64,000 nucleotides of DNA from Govania unica (lineage in GTDB: Bacteria > Pseudomonadota > Alphaproteobacteria > Sphingomonadales > Govanellaceae): positions 434,001 to 498,000 of the forward strand of contig NZ_JANWOI010000003.1 in assembly GCF_027920805.1 (NCBI RefSeq). Reading direction: 5' to 3'. The position numbers and the translations under genes were made by a program. The first letter of the stretch is position 1; each line of letters begins with the position of its first letter. The notes below the pieces were generated by a model, which saw nothing but the letters and a program-made list of their open reading frames with translations, searched no databases and was not told where the DNA came from. Shown here piece after piece: positions 27,825-38,739 of this stretch.

Positions 27825-30515
27825 ATGAGCAAGTGGGTCTACACGTTCGGAGATGGCAAGGCAGAAGGCCGGGCCGATATGCGCAATCTTCTTGGCGGCA
27901 AGGGTGCGAACCTCGCCGAGATGGCGAACCTTGGTTTGCCGGTGCCGCCCGGGCTTTCGATCACCACCGAAGTCTGCACCTATTTCTACCAGAACGGCTG
28001 CAAATACCCGGCCGAGCTGACGGCGCAGGTCGAGGCTGGCGTTCATCATGTGGAACAGATCGTCGGCGCCAAATTCGGCGACGCGTCCAATCCGCTGCTG
28101 GTGTCGGTGCGCTCCGGTGCTCGCGTCTCCATGCCCGGCATGATGGATACCGTGCTGAACCTCGGCCTCAATGACGTGACGGTGAAGGGGCTTGCGGCGC
28201 AAAGCGGCGATGACCGTTTCGCCTATGACAGCTATCGCCGCTTCATCCAGATGTATTCGGACGTGGTGCTCGGCGTCGATCACTATCTGTTCGAGGAAAT
28301 CCTTGAAGAGCATAAAAACGAAAAAGGCGTCGTTCTCGACACCGAACTCGCGGCGGAAGATTGGAAGATCATTGCCGGTCTCTTCAAGCAGAAGGCCGAA
28401 GAAGAACTCGGCCGCCCGTTCCCGCAGGATGTGAACGAACAGCTTTGGGGCGCCATCGGCGCGGTGTTCAGCTCGTGGCAGGTGGACCGCGCCAAGGTCT
28501 ATCGTCGGCTGCATAACATCCCCGAAGACTGGGGCACGGCCGTCAGCGTTCAGGCCATGGTGTTCGGCAACATGGGTGATGACAGCGCCACCGGTGTCGC
28601 CTTCACCCGTGATCCGTCCACCGGCGAGAACGCCTTTTACGGCGAATATCTTGTGAATGCGCAGGGCGAGGACGTGGTGGCGGGCATCCGCACGCCGCAG
28701 AACCTGACCACCGTCGCGCGCCTCGCCGCAGGCTCCGACAAGCCGTCCATGGAAGAGGTCATGCCGGAGGTGTTCGGCCAGCTCGCCGACGTCTTCCGTA
28801 AGCTCGAAGCCCATTACCGCGATATGCAGGATATCGAGTTCACGGTGCAAAAGAGCAAGCTCTGGGTGCTGCAGACCCGTTCGGGCAAGCGCACCGCCAA
28901 GGCCGCGCTCAAGATCGCCGTCGATATGGCCGCCGATGGCGTCATCACCCAGAATGAAGCGCTGCTGCGGGTTGATCCGGCGGCGCTCGATCAGTTGCTG
29001 CATCCGACGCTTGATCCGGACGCGCCGCGCGATGTGCTGACCAAGGGCCTTCCGGCCTCGCCGGGTGCCGCGTCGGGCATCGTCGTTTTTGACTCGGATG
29101 AAGCCGAAAAGCTCGCCCAAGAGGGCAAAGGCGTAATCCTCGTTCGTATCGAAACCAGCCCCGAAGATATTCACGGCATGCATGCGGCGCGCGGCATTCT
29201 GACCTCGCGCGGCGGCATGACCAGCCACGCCGCCGTGGTTGCACGCGGCATGGGTCGTCCTTGCGTCTCAGGTGCGGGAACGCTTTATATCAATATGAAA
29301 GAAGCCGAGATGTCCTGCGGTGGGCGCACCGTCAAAAAGGGCGAGGTCATCACCATTGATGGCTCCACTGGCGAAGTCATGATCGGCGCCGTGCCGACCG
29401 TGCAGCCGGAACTGGCCGGTGATTTCGCCATCCTGATGGCCTGGGCCGACGCCGCTCGCCGCCTCAAGGTGCGCGCGAACGCCGAAACGCCGCTGGATGC
29501 TCGCACAGCGCGGGAATTCGGGGCCGAAGGCATCGGCCTCTGCCGCACCGAACATATGTTCTTTGACACCGACCGCATCATCGCCGTACGCCAGATGATC
29601 CTGGCCGAAGACGAAGCCGGTCGCCGTGCCGCGCTCGCCAAGATCCTGCCGATGCAGCGCAAGGACTTTGTCGATCTGTTTGAAATCATGGATGGCCTGC
29701 CGGTGACGGTGCGTCTCCTCGATCCGCCGCTGCATGAATTCCTGCCGCGCGAAGACCATGAATTCGCCGAAGTCGCGAAGGACATCGGCGTCGACGTGGC
29801 GACGCTGCGGAAACGCGCTGGCGAGCTTCACGAATTCAATCCCATGCTCGGCCATCGCGGCTGCCGTCTCGGCATCTCGTACCCCGAGATATACGAGATG
29901 CAGGCCCGCGCCATTGCCGAAGCCGCGGTCGAGGTGTCCCAGAAATCAGGCGCAACGGTTGTGCCGGAAATCATGATCCCGCTGGTTGCGACCAAAAAGG
30001 AGCTGTCGATTCTGAAAGCCCGTGTGGTCGCCGAGGTCGAGGCCGTGTGCCAGGAAAAGGGCCATAAGCTCTCCTACCTCATCGGCACCATGATCGAACT
30101 GCCGCGCGCCGCGTTGCAGGCCGGTGACATCGCTGAAGAGGCCGAATTCTTCAGCTTCGGCACCAATGACCTGACCCAGACCACCTTCGGGCTGAGCCGC
30201 GACGACTCCGGCCGCTTCCTCGAAGACTATCTGCGCGCCGGGATTTTCGAACGCGATCCGTTCGTGTCGCTCGATCAGGCGGGCGTTGGCGAGTTGGTAG
30301 AGATCGGCACGACACGCGGCCGCAAGACCCGCCCCGATCTCAAGGTCGGCATCTGCGGCGAACATGGTGGCGATCCGGACTCGATCGACTTCTGCGAGCG
30401 CATCGACCTCGATTACGTCTCCTGCTCGCCGTATCGTGTGCCAATCGCCCGTCTTGCGGCGGCTCAGGCGGCGTTGCGCCGGTCCAATGTCGCGCAAGCC
30501 AAAGATACGGAGTAA
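27825..30515 (+). CDS. ppdK: Pyruvate, phosphate dikinase
   Basis: An 896-residue enzyme that interconverts pyruvate, ATP and phosphate with PEP, AMP and pyrophosphate. Order: N-terminal ATP-grasp nucleotide domain (KWVYTFGDGKAEGRADMRNL, GGKGANLAEM), swivelling phosphohistidine domain with the catalytic histidine in GGMTSHAAVVARGMGRPC, and a C-terminal PEP/pyruvate TIM barrel with GLCRTEHMFF and the active cysteine loop GICGEHGGDP. AAGGA lies about eight bases before the ATG at 27825; the longer frame upstream runs through the repeat and is rejected. It gives the cell a gluconeogenic route from pyruvate. Confidence 0.97.
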   Translation: MSKWVYTFGDGKAEGRADMRNLLGGKGANLAEMANLGLPVPPGLSITTEVCTYFYQNGCKYPAELTAQVEAGVHHVEQIVGAKFGDASNPLLVSVRSGARVSMPGMMDTVLNLGLNDVTVKGLAAQSGDDRFAYDSYRRFIQMYSDVVLGVDHYLFEEILEEHKNEKGVVLDTELAAEDWKIIAGLFKQKAEEELGRPFPQDVNEQLWGAIGAVFSSWQVDRAKVYRRLHNIPEDWGTAVSVQAMVFGNMGDDSATGVAFTRDPSTGENAFYGEYLVNAQGEDVVAGIRTPQNLTTVARLAAGSDKPSMEEVMPEVFGQLADVFRKLEAHYRDMQDIEFTVQKSKLWVLQTRSGKRTAKAALKIAVDMAADGVITQNEALLRVDPAALDQLLHPTLDPDAPRDVLTKGLPASPGAASGIVVFDSDEAEKLAQEGKGVILVRIETSPEDIHGMHAARGILTSRGGMTSHAAVVARGMGRPCVSGAGTLYINMKEAEMSCGGRTVKKGEVITIDGSTGEVMIGAVPTVQPELAGDFAILMAWADAARRLKVRANAETPLDARTAREFGAEGIGLCRTEHMFFDTDRIIAVRQMILAEDEAGRRAALAKILPMQRKDFVDLFEIMDGLPVTVRLLDPPLHEFLPREDHEFAEVAKDIGVDVATLRKRAGELHEFNPMLGHRGCRLGISYPEIYEMQARAIAEAAVEVSQKSGATVVPEIMIPLVATKKELSILKARVVAEVEAVCQEKGHKLSYLIGTMIELPRAALQAGDIAEEAEFFSFGTNDLTQTTFGLSRDDSGRFLEDYLRAGIFERDPFVSLDQAGVGELVEIGTTRGRKTRPDLKVGICGEHGGDPDSIDFCERIDLDYVSCSPYRVPIARLAAAQAALRRSNVAQAKDTE

Positions 30516-30523
30516 CCGACCGC

Positions 30524-31489
30524 ATGGGGGCCGCGCTGGATCTTTCATCTATCGCGGTCGGTGCGGCTGACGGCAAGGCGGCGCTCGCCCGGGCGCTCGC
30601 CGCCATCGAAGGCCGGGGGGATGACGCCGATGTGGCGTCCCTCCTCGACAGCGCCTGGAAGGCCCCGCGCGGTCACGTGCTCGGCCTGACCGGTCCGCCG
30701 GGCGTCGGCAAATCCTCACTGACGAACGCGCTCATTTCCGCCTGGCGCAAGGCCGGGCGGACCGTGGCCATCATCGCCGTTGATCCAAGTTCCAGGCTGT
30801 CGGGCGGGGCGCTTCTCGGCGATCGCATCCGCCTGTCGACGGATCCTGAGGACAGGGGCGTCTTTGTGCGCTCCATGGCCGCCCGCGACCGCTTGGGTGG
30901 GCTGGCCGCCTTGACGGTGCCGGCTATGGTTCTGATGCGCGCCCTCTATGATCTGGTGGTGATCGAAACCGTGGGCGTCGGCCAGTCCGAGACCGATGTG
31001 GTCGAGGCGGCGGACAGCATTGTCTTCTGCGTGCAGCCCGGCTCCGGCGACAGCCTTCAGTTCATGAAGGCGGGGATCATGGAAATTCCCGACATCACGG
31101 TGGTCACCAAGGCCGACATGGGTTCGGTCGCAACGCGGGCCCGTGCCGACGTGCGCGGCGCGGTGAGCCTGGCCGACGACCGCGGCGACGGTTGGACGCC
31201 ACCGGTCATCCTGCTATCCTCGGCAACCGGGCAGGGCATAGACCAGCTGATCGAAGCCATCGACGCCCACGCCGCGCATCTGGCCGAGGGCGGCCTCGCC
31301 ACCCGCCGCGCCGCCCAAGGCCTGGCCTGGACCCGCGACAGCATCCGCAGCCGCTTCGGCAGTGAGGGCTTACGTCTGGCCGAGAAAGCCCTACCACAAG
31401 ACCTCTCCCCCTTCGCCGCTACCCGCTGGGCGAGGGAGCATTTGCGGATAGGCTTATCCCCCCACATCCTAATGTCATTGCCGGGCTAG
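30524..31489 (+). CDS. meaB: Methylmalonyl-CoA mutase-associated GTPase MeaB (ArgK family)
   Basis: A 321-residue G3E-type GTPase that protects and reloads methylmalonyl-CoA mutase with its B12 cofactor. Walker A is GLTGPPGVGKSSLTNALI; VDPSSRLSGGALLGDRIRL and ETVGVGQSETDVVEAAD are family hallmarks; VTKADMG is the guanine-specificity segment. The mutase gene is not in this window. The last residues (MSLPG) and the TAG stop lie inside a palindromic repeat whose usual sequence has TTG there. Confidence 0.94.
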   Translation: MGAALDLSSIAVGAADGKAALARALAAIEGRGDDADVASLLDSAWKAPRGHVLGLTGPPGVGKSSLTNALISAWRKAGRTVAIIAVDPSSRLSGGALLGDRIRLSTDPEDRGVFVRSMAARDRLGGLAALTVPAMVLMRALYDLVVIETVGVGQSETDVVEAADSIVFCVQPGSGDSLQFMKAGIMEIPDITVVTKADMGSVATRARADVRGAVSLADDRGDGWTPPVILLSSATGQGIDQLIEAIDAHAAHLAEGGLATRRAAQGLAWTRDSIRSRFGSEGLRLAEKALPQDLSPFAATRWAREHLRIGLSPHILMSLPG

Positions 31490-31915
31490 ACCCGGCAATC
31501 CATCCCGCCACCACAGCGCCGGTTGAACCATGGATACGCGGGTCAAGCCCGCGTATGACAATGTAGGATGAACCCCACCGTTTGTCCTGAGCAGAGTGAT
31601 AGGTCCCGGTCCGCCCTCACACCCATATGTCATTGCCGGGCTCGACCCGGCAATCCATCTTGCCGCTACAATGCCGGTTGAACCATAGATACGTGGGTCA
31701 AGCCCGCGTGACACTATGGAATAAACGGCACCGGTCATCCTGAGCAGCGCGACAGCCTCCCAGTTCGTCCCCACATTCATATGTCATTGCCGGGCTTGAC
31801 CCGGCAATCCATCTCGCCGCCACAATGCCGGTTGAACTATGGATACGCGGGTCATGCCCGCGCATGACACGATAAGATAAAATCGTCATCCTGAGCGTAG
31901 CTACAGGATCCAGGC
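31473..31915. repeat. Three-copy tandem array of the composite palindromic repeat
   Basis: This fills the 477-base gene-free stretch 31490–31966. TGTCATTGCCGGGC… units begin at 31473, 31628 and 31782, a period of about 155 bases. Each contains the TTGCCGGG hairpin, a GCCGGTTGAAC linker, the ATACGCGGG-type hairpin (degraded in the second copy) and a following CCTGAGC…CAGG unit. The copies have diverged by point changes. The first overlaps the end of meaB. Confidence 0.92.
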
Positions 31916-31966
31916 TTTCTTAGCTGCCATGTTCAGCCCTTGGCTTGGCCAAGCCGCACGATCCCT

Positions 31967-32080
31967 TCAGCGCATCAGCAGCAGGGCAATCAACACAATG
32001 ACCACCCCCGCGATCAGTCCGATCAGGCGGTAATCGCGTGGTTTTTTGTCGTTTTGCGTTCCCTTGACTTTATAGGTCAT
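31967..32080 (-). CDS. Small single-pass membrane peptide, 37 residues
   Basis: A 37-codon frame (MTYKVKGTQNDKKPRDYRLI…) with a basic N-terminal half and one C-terminal hydrophobic segment GLIAGVVIVLIALLLM. AAGGAAGGGG lies just upstream of the ATG at 32080, a strong ribosome-binding site. It begins 25 bases after the bdhA stop on the same strand, so it is probably the last gene of that transcript. I do not recognise a named family. Predicted topology is N-terminus in the cytosol. Confidence 0.6.
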   Translation of the reverse strand: MTYKVKGTQNDKKPRDYRLIGLIAGVVIVLIALLLMR

Positions 32081-32105
32081 GATCAAGCCCCTTCCTTGAT
32101 CAAGT

Positions 32106-32906
32106 CTAGCGTGCGGTCCAGCCGCCGTCCATGGAGAGTGCGCTGCCGGTGATGGACGCGCCGCCCTCGCCACAGAGGAACAGGGCGAGATCGGCGATTT
32201 CCTCGACCTTGACGAAGCGTTTCGAGGGCTGGGCATCCAGGATGATGTCGTGGATGACCTGCTCGGGCGTCATGTTATGGACTTTGGCCTGATCGGCGAC
32301 CTGGCCGTCCACCAGTGGTGTTTTCACATAGCCGGGGCAGATGGCATTGACGGTGATGTTCTGTTCGGCAACCTCAAGGGCAACCGTTTTGGTCAGGCCG
32401 ACCACGCCATGCTTGGCCGCCACATAGGCGGATTTGAAGGGGGAGGCCACCAGGCCATGGGCCGAGGCGATATTGATGATCCGGCCCCAGTTGCGCTTCT
32501 TCATGCCCGCTAATACGGCATGGCAGGTGTAAAAGCTCGACGACAGATTGATGGCGATGATGCTTTCCCATTTTTCGGGGGGGAAATCCTCAATCGCGGC
32601 CACATATTGGATGCCGGCATTGTTGACGACGATGTCGACGGCGCCATAGGTCTGCTCCGCCTCGCGAATCATGGCGATGATCTCGTCGCCTTTCAGCATG
32701 TTGGCGGCGGAGTAGGTCACGTGCACACCATGTTCGGCGGCGAGCGAACTGCGGATTTTTTCGATGGCGTCGGCATCGCCAAATCCGTTGATGACGATAT
32801 TGGCGCCAGCCTTGGCAAAGGCATGGGCGATACCAAGTCCAATGCCGCTGGTTGACCCGGTAATGATCGCTGTTTTGCCGTCAAGGAGGAGAGAGTCGGA
32901 TGTCAT
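32106..32906 (-). CDS. bdhA: 3-hydroxybutyrate dehydrogenase
   Basis: A 266-residue short-chain dehydrogenase that oxidises D-3-hydroxybutyrate to acetoacetate with NAD+. The cofactor loop is TGSTSGIGLGIAHAFAKAGA, followed by NNAGIQYVAAIEDFP and the catalytic Y-x-x-x-K in SAYVAAKHGVVGLTKTVAL. INIASAHGLVASPFKSAY and PGYVKTPLVDGQ are typical of the 3-hydroxybutyrate dehydrogenase group. AAGG lies about nine bases before the ATG at 32906. It is divergent from phaZ, and together they form a polyhydroxybutyrate breakdown module. Confidence 0.93.
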   Translation of the reverse strand: MTSDSLLLDGKTAIITGSTSGIGLGIAHAFAKAGANIVINGFGDADAIEKIRSSLAAEHGVHVTYSAANMLKGDEIIAMIREAEQTYGAVDIVVNNAGIQYVAAIEDFPPEKWESIIAINLSSSFYTCHAVLAGMKKRNWGRIINIASAHGLVASPFKSAYVAAKHGVVGLTKTVALEVAEQNITVNAICPGYVKTPLVDGQVADQAKVHNMTPEQVIHDIILDAQPSKRFVKVEEIADLALFLCGEGGASITGSALSMDGGWTAR

Positions 32907-33024
32907 GATCTGACCTTTCTGCACTGTTGCAAAAATATACTCAGATGAAAGCTTTAACTATTGGAAATAAGGGGGTTTTCGCACGTGCGGCAGAGATGTG
33001 AAGCTCTGATTCTGTTGATTTACT

Positions 33025-33110
33025 TGCATTTTGCGATAACTGCTGCATTATTCCAAGGATTGTTTTGTGCGCTGCATCAAAATACTGCACATGTTCGGTG
33101 GCTGCGTGCA
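33025..33110. promoter_or_regulatory. TGC-rich candidate PHA-regulator binding region
   Basis: Nine TGC triplets occur in 86 bases of the bdhA–phaZ divergent gap, including CTGCTGCA, GTGCGCTGCA and GCTGCGTGCA. The alphaproteobacterial regulator PhaR is known to bind TGC-rich sites, so this is a candidate operator. The link is inference. Confidence 0.35.
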
Positions 33111-33135
33111 AGGGTCACCTTTAAGGGTTTCTAGA

Positions 33136-34362
33136 ATGCTCTATCATCTTTACGAGCTGCAACATTCCGCTGTTGCGCCGGTGCGCATCGCCGCCGATAT
33201 GAGCCAGCGCTGGTTGAGCAATCCGTTTAACCCAATGTCCTATACCGCAGGCGCAAAGGCCATGGTTGCGGGCCTTGATATCTTTGAACAGGTGACAAGA
33301 CGTTACGGGAAGCCAAAATTTGGCTTTGATACTGTGACGATCGGGGACAAGGACGTTGCCATTTCTGAAGAGATCGTTGTTCAGAAAACATTCGGCCAAC
33401 TCAAGCACTTCAAACGCGAAGCTGAGGGGTTGAACGATCCCAAGCTTTTGATCGTAGCGCCGCTCTCGGGCCATTATGCAACGTTATTGCGAGGCACGGT
33501 GCGGGAAATGTTGCCGGATCATGAAGTTTATATCACCGACTGGCATGACGCCCGTAATATTCCGCTCTGGCAAGGGACATTCGACCTTGATGATTACATC
33601 AATTATATCATTGAGTTCATTGAATTTCTTGGGCCCAACACGCATGTGATGGGGGTCTGTCAGCCGGCGGTGCCGGTAATCGCCGCGACAGCCTTGATGG
33701 CGGCTGACAACAACCCGAACATCCCGGCGTCGGTGACGCTCATGGGTGGTCCCATCGATACCCGCTCCAATCCGACCGAGGTCAATAAATTCGCCGTATC
33801 CCATCATCTTGACTGGTATGTGCAGAATGTCATCACCCGAGTCCCGGCCCCGAATGCAGGCTGCATGCGCGAGGTTTATCCGGGCTTTTTGCAACTCGCG
33901 GGCTTCATGGCGATGAATTTCGACCGTCATATGGATGCTCATTACGGGATGTTTCAGCATCTCGTCGAGGGTGACGAAGAAAGCGCCGATGCGAGTCGGC
34001 GGTTTTACGAGGAATATCGCTCGGTGATGGACATGCCGGCCGAATTTTACCTGCAAACCATTCGTCAGGTGTTTCTTGAATATCATATCCCGCTCGGGAT
34101 CATGACCTCACGCGGGCGCAAGGTCGACCTTGGCGCGATCACCAAAACCGCGCTTCTGACGGTGGAGGGGGAGCTTGATGACATCTCCGGCGCCGGTCAG
34201 ACCAGGGCGGCCCTTGATCTGTGCGTCAACCTGCCGGCCAGCAAGAAAGAACATTATGAACAGCTCCAGGTTGGTCATTACGGCATTTTCAACGGCGGCA
34301 AATGGCGGAAATTCATCGCGCCCCATGTCAAGGCCTTCATCCGCGCCCATCCGACGGTCTAG
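33136..34362 (+). CDS. phaZ: Intracellular polyhydroxyalkanoate depolymerase
   Basis: A 408-residue cytosolic enzyme that hydrolyses stored PHB granules. The nucleophile region is HVMGVCQPAVPVIAA, with cysteine C175 where lipases have serine, as known for intracellular PhaZ. Other marks are LYHLYELQHSAVAPVRIAAD, TDWHDARNIPLWQGTFDLDD, and the histidine region LQVGHYGIFNGGKWR. The ATG at 33136 has AAGGG nine bases upstream; a GTG at 33067 is not supported. The divergent bdhA supplies the next step. Confidence 0.95.
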   Translation: MLYHLYELQHSAVAPVRIAADMSQRWLSNPFNPMSYTAGAKAMVAGLDIFEQVTRRYGKPKFGFDTVTIGDKDVAISEEIVVQKTFGQLKHFKREAEGLNDPKLLIVAPLSGHYATLLRGTVREMLPDHEVYITDWHDARNIPLWQGTFDLDDYINYIIEFIEFLGPNTHVMGVCQPAVPVIAATALMAADNNPNIPASVTLMGGPIDTRSNPTEVNKFAVSHHLDWYVQNVITRVPAPNAGCMREVYPGFLQLAGFMAMNFDRHMDAHYGMFQHLVEGDEESADASRRFYEEYRSVMDMPAEFYLQTIRQVFLEYHIPLGIMTSRGRKVDLGAITKTALLTVEGELDDISGAGQTRAALDLCVNLPASKKEHYEQLQVGHYGIFNGGKWRKFIAPHVKAFIRAHPTV

Positions 34363-34461
34363 CAGCCATCTCTAAAAGCAGGTTTGCGTGTTGGCGTGCC
34401 ATCTGGCATAAGCTTCACCGCGTAGTCGTTTGTGTGGGGACGGAACGAGGCAGCCGATGTC

Positions 34462-36342
34462 ATGCCGCATGCGGTAACAGAACATAAAAAATCAGGCATT
34501 ATGCCGCTCACGCTTGGGGCAATTGGGGTCGTTTTCGGTGATATCGGAACGAGTCCGCTTTATGCCCTTAAGGAATGCTTTTCAGGCCATCATCCGCTGA
34601 CCGCTGACAAGGATCATATCCTTGGCGTGATTTCGCTGATTTTCTGGCTGCTGATGGGCATTGTGTCCTACAAATATGTCACCATCATCATGCGGGCCGA
34701 CAATCGCGGAGAGGGCGGCAGTCTGGCGCTGCTGGCGCTGGTGCAGCGCAGCACCCGCAACCCGATTCTGGTGACGCTGTTTGGCATTCTGGGGATTTTT
34801 GCTGCCGGGCTGTTTTACGGCGACAGCATGATCACCCCGGCCATTTCGGTCTTGAGTGCCGTCGAGGGGCTGGAGCTTGCGGCGCCGTCGCTCTCCAAAT
34901 TCGTCATTCCGATCACCCTGTTCGTTCTGATCGGCCTGTTTATCCTGCAAAAGCACGGGACGGCCCTCATTGGGGCCTTGTTCGGTCCGGTGATGGCCAT
35001 GTGGTTCACCAGCCTCGCGCTGCTTGGCATCCTGAACATCATCAAGGCGCCTGAGATTCTCTGGGCTTTGAATCCCTATCACGCCTTCCATTTCTTCGTG
35101 CTGGATAAATGGATGGCTTTCCTCGCGCTCGGGGCTGTCGTGCTGGCCGTGACGGGGGCTGAGGCGCTTTATTCCGATATGGGCCATTTTGGCCGCAGCC
35201 CTATTCGCCTCGCCTGGTTCTATCTCGTGCTGCCGGCCCTGATGTTGAATTACATGGGGCAGGGCTCGGTCTTGCTCACCAATCCGGAGGCGATCGAGAA
35301 TCCGTTTTATTATTCGGTACCGGAATGGGGCCTGATGCCCATGGTCGTGTTGGCGACCCTGTCGGCGGTCATTGCGTCGCAGTCGGTGATCACCGGCGCC
35401 TATTCGCTGACCAAGCAGGCCATTCAGCTTGGCTTCCTGCCGCGTTTGACGGTTGTCCATACCTCCGGCAAGGAAATGGGGCAGATTTACATCCCCTTCG
35501 TCAACTGGCTGCTGCTGATCTCCATCGTCGGTCTGGTGCTCGGCTTCGGCACCTCAAGCAAGCTTGCGGCAGCCTATGGCATTGCCGTGACCGGCACCAT
35601 GCTGGTCAGCACCTTGCTTATTCTGGCGCTGATGATGTTGCGCTGGCGTTGGGCCCCGTGGAAGATCGCCGCCTTCGGTGCTGTCTTCCTGACGGTCGAT
35701 ATCTCGTTGTTCAGCGCCAACGCCACCAAGATCACCCATGGCGGCTGGTTCCCGCTGGCCATCGGTCTGGTTGTCTTTGTCATGCTGACGACCTGGAAGC
35801 GCGGCCGCAGCCTGCTCAGTGCAAAGCTGCGGGATGAGGCCATGCCGCTTGAGGACTTCCTCGGCTCGCTCTCGACCCGTGTGAACCGCGTTTCGGGCAC
35901 GGCGGCCTTCATGACCGGGCAGACGGCGGGGGTGCCGCACGCGCTTCTCCATAACATGAAGCACAACAAGATCCTGCATGAGCGCAATCTTCTGCTGACC
36001 GTCAAGGTCGAGGAAGTGGCCCATGTACCGGCCGAGCAGCGGCTTGACGTGACCGACCTTGGGAAAGGCTTCTATCGCGTGCTCATCCACTATGGTTTTA
36101 TGGATGATCCGGATGTCCCGGCGGCCTTGTCGCTTGGGGAGAAGTGCGCCTTGCCCATCCGCTTGATGGATACGTCGTTCTTCCTCAGTCGGGAAACCAT
36201 TATTCCGAAAGTCGGGCCCGGCATGATGATGTGGCGTGAGGCGCTGTTTGCCTGGATGTCACGCAACGCGGCGACGGCCATGGACTTCTTCAATCTTCCG
36301 ACCAACCGCGTGGTCGAACTTGGCACTCAGATAGAAATTTAA
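34462..36342 (+). CDS. kup: Kup-type potassium uptake permease
   Basis: A 626-residue inner-membrane potassium transporter. The signature LGAIGVVFGDIGTSPLYALK lies at the start, followed by about twelve membrane segments up to residue 430 and a soluble C-terminal domain. ALYSDMGHFGR and the GQGSVLL segment are typical. It probably works as a K+/H+ symporter. The ATG at 34462 has GAGG about 12 bases upstream. The prfC ATG immediately follows the kup stop codon, so the two are probably one transcript. Confidence 0.95.
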   Translation: MPHAVTEHKKSGIMPLTLGAIGVVFGDIGTSPLYALKECFSGHHPLTADKDHILGVISLIFWLLMGIVSYKYVTIIMRADNRGEGGSLALLALVQRSTRNPILVTLFGILGIFAAGLFYGDSMITPAISVLSAVEGLELAAPSLSKFVIPITLFVLIGLFILQKHGTALIGALFGPVMAMWFTSLALLGILNIIKAPEILWALNPYHAFHFFVLDKWMAFLALGAVVLAVTGAEALYSDMGHFGRSPIRLAWFYLVLPALMLNYMGQGSVLLTNPEAIENPFYYSVPEWGLMPMVVLATLSAVIASQSVITGAYSLTKQAIQLGFLPRLTVVHTSGKEMGQIYIPFVNWLLLISIVGLVLGFGTSSKLAAAYGIAVTGTMLVSTLLILALMMLRWRWAPWKIAAFGAVFLTVDISLFSANATKITHGGWFPLAIGLVVFVMLTTWKRGRSLLSAKLRDEAMPLEDFLGSLSTRVNRVSGTAAFMTGQTAGVPHALLHNMKHNKILHERNLLLTVKVEEVAHVPAEQRLDVTDLGKGFYRVLIHYGFMDDPDVPAALSLGEKCALPIRLMDTSFFLSRETIIPKVGPGMMMWREALFAWMSRNAATAMDFFNLPTNRVVELGTQIEI

Positions 36343-37935
<1,593 letters not shown>

Positions 37936-37953
37936 GGGCTGTGCGGCGGAACC

Positions 37954-38025
37954 ATGGATGCGCGGGTCAAGCCCGCGTATGACAGTCATATAATTGTCAT
38001 TGCCGGGCTTGACCCGGCAATCCAT
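37954..38025. repeat. Palindromic repeat after prfC
   Basis: ATGGATGCGCGGG…ATGACA (37954–37984) is followed by TGTCATTGCCGGG…AATCCAT (37995–38025), the reversed hairpin order also seen near acpS and queF. It separates the convergent prfC and SPOR-lipoprotein genes. Confidence 0.9.
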
Positions 38026-38043
38026 CTGTCCGCTATTCGAAAC

Positions 38044-38739
38044 TCACGCCGGATTCTTCGGCGCCAGCAGCGGTTCCCCGCTCAGCTCCGTCGGGGCGCA
38101 GAAATCGGCGCCGTCGGCTAGTTTTTTGCAAAGCTTCTGGGCATCTTCGCGGCTGGCGAGCGGGCCGGCGATGAGGCGATAATATTTGCCGTCCTTGCCA
38201 CCCATGACCAGTGCCGCCACCTGCGGCGTAAACAGCGGCAGCACCGTCGGGAATTTCTTTACCAGCGTGCGCCAGCCCTCGGCCGCCATTTCCGGCGAAC
38301 GATAGGACGCGAGGTGAACCCCGAATTTGCCGTCGACTGCGGGTTTCACACCATTGTCCGGCACAGCTGTCTGTACGGGTTTTACCGGCAGAATCGATTT
38401 CGGCCCCGTGCTTGCCCCCGTACTGGCCGCGGCGGGCTTGGGAGCAGCTTCGGAAGGCGGGGCAGGCACGCTGTCCTGTGGTTGTTCGCTCTTCACCCGT
38501 CGCACGGCTTCAAGTTCGGCCCTGAGGCCACTCACTTCGCTGCGCAGGCTGATGATTTCAGCGTCCTTGGAGGTATCTTGCTGAGGCGTGGGGACCGTTT
38601 GGCATTGGGCTGCGACGGGCCCGGGCATTTCCGTCACGGGCAGGATTTCAGGCATGGGATTGGTCGCGCAGCCGCCAAGCATGACGGCGGCCAGAAATCC
38701 GCAGCAAACAGTCCTGGATCCGATAAGTCTCATGCTCAT
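38044..38739 (-). CDS. SPOR domain lipoprotein
   Basis: A 231-residue protein with a lipoprotein signal ending in MLGGCATNP (lipobox cysteine near residue 24). A short coiled coil (about 57–78, EIISLRSEVSGLRAELEAV) and a Pro/Ala-rich linker follow. The C-terminal SPOR domain (about 148–222) includes GVHLASYRSPEMAAEGW and KYYRLIAGPLASREDAQKLC. SPOR domains bind glycan strands stripped of peptides at division sites. The likely location is the outer-membrane periplasmic face. It is divergent from pepN. Confidence 0.87.
   Translation of the reverse strand: MSMRLIGSRTVCCGFLAAVMLGGCATNPMPEILPVTEMPGPVAAQCQTVPTPQQDTSKDAEIISLRSEVSGLRAELEAVRRVKSEQPQDSVPAPPSEAAPKPAAASTGASTGPKSILPVKPVQTAVPDNGVKPAVDGKFGVHLASYRSPEMAAEGWRTLVKKFPTVLPLFTPQVAALVMGGKDGKYYRLIAGPLASREDAQKLCKKLADGADFCAPTELSGEPLLAPKNPA

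Noticed and set aside
27792-29228. A 478-codon open frame on the minus strand
   Set aside because: Antisense shadow of ppdK, with no recognisable domain.
31473-31915. Regularly spaced repeats as a CRISPR array
   Set aside because: Only three long units with conserved, not unique, intervening sequence; no cas genes nearby.
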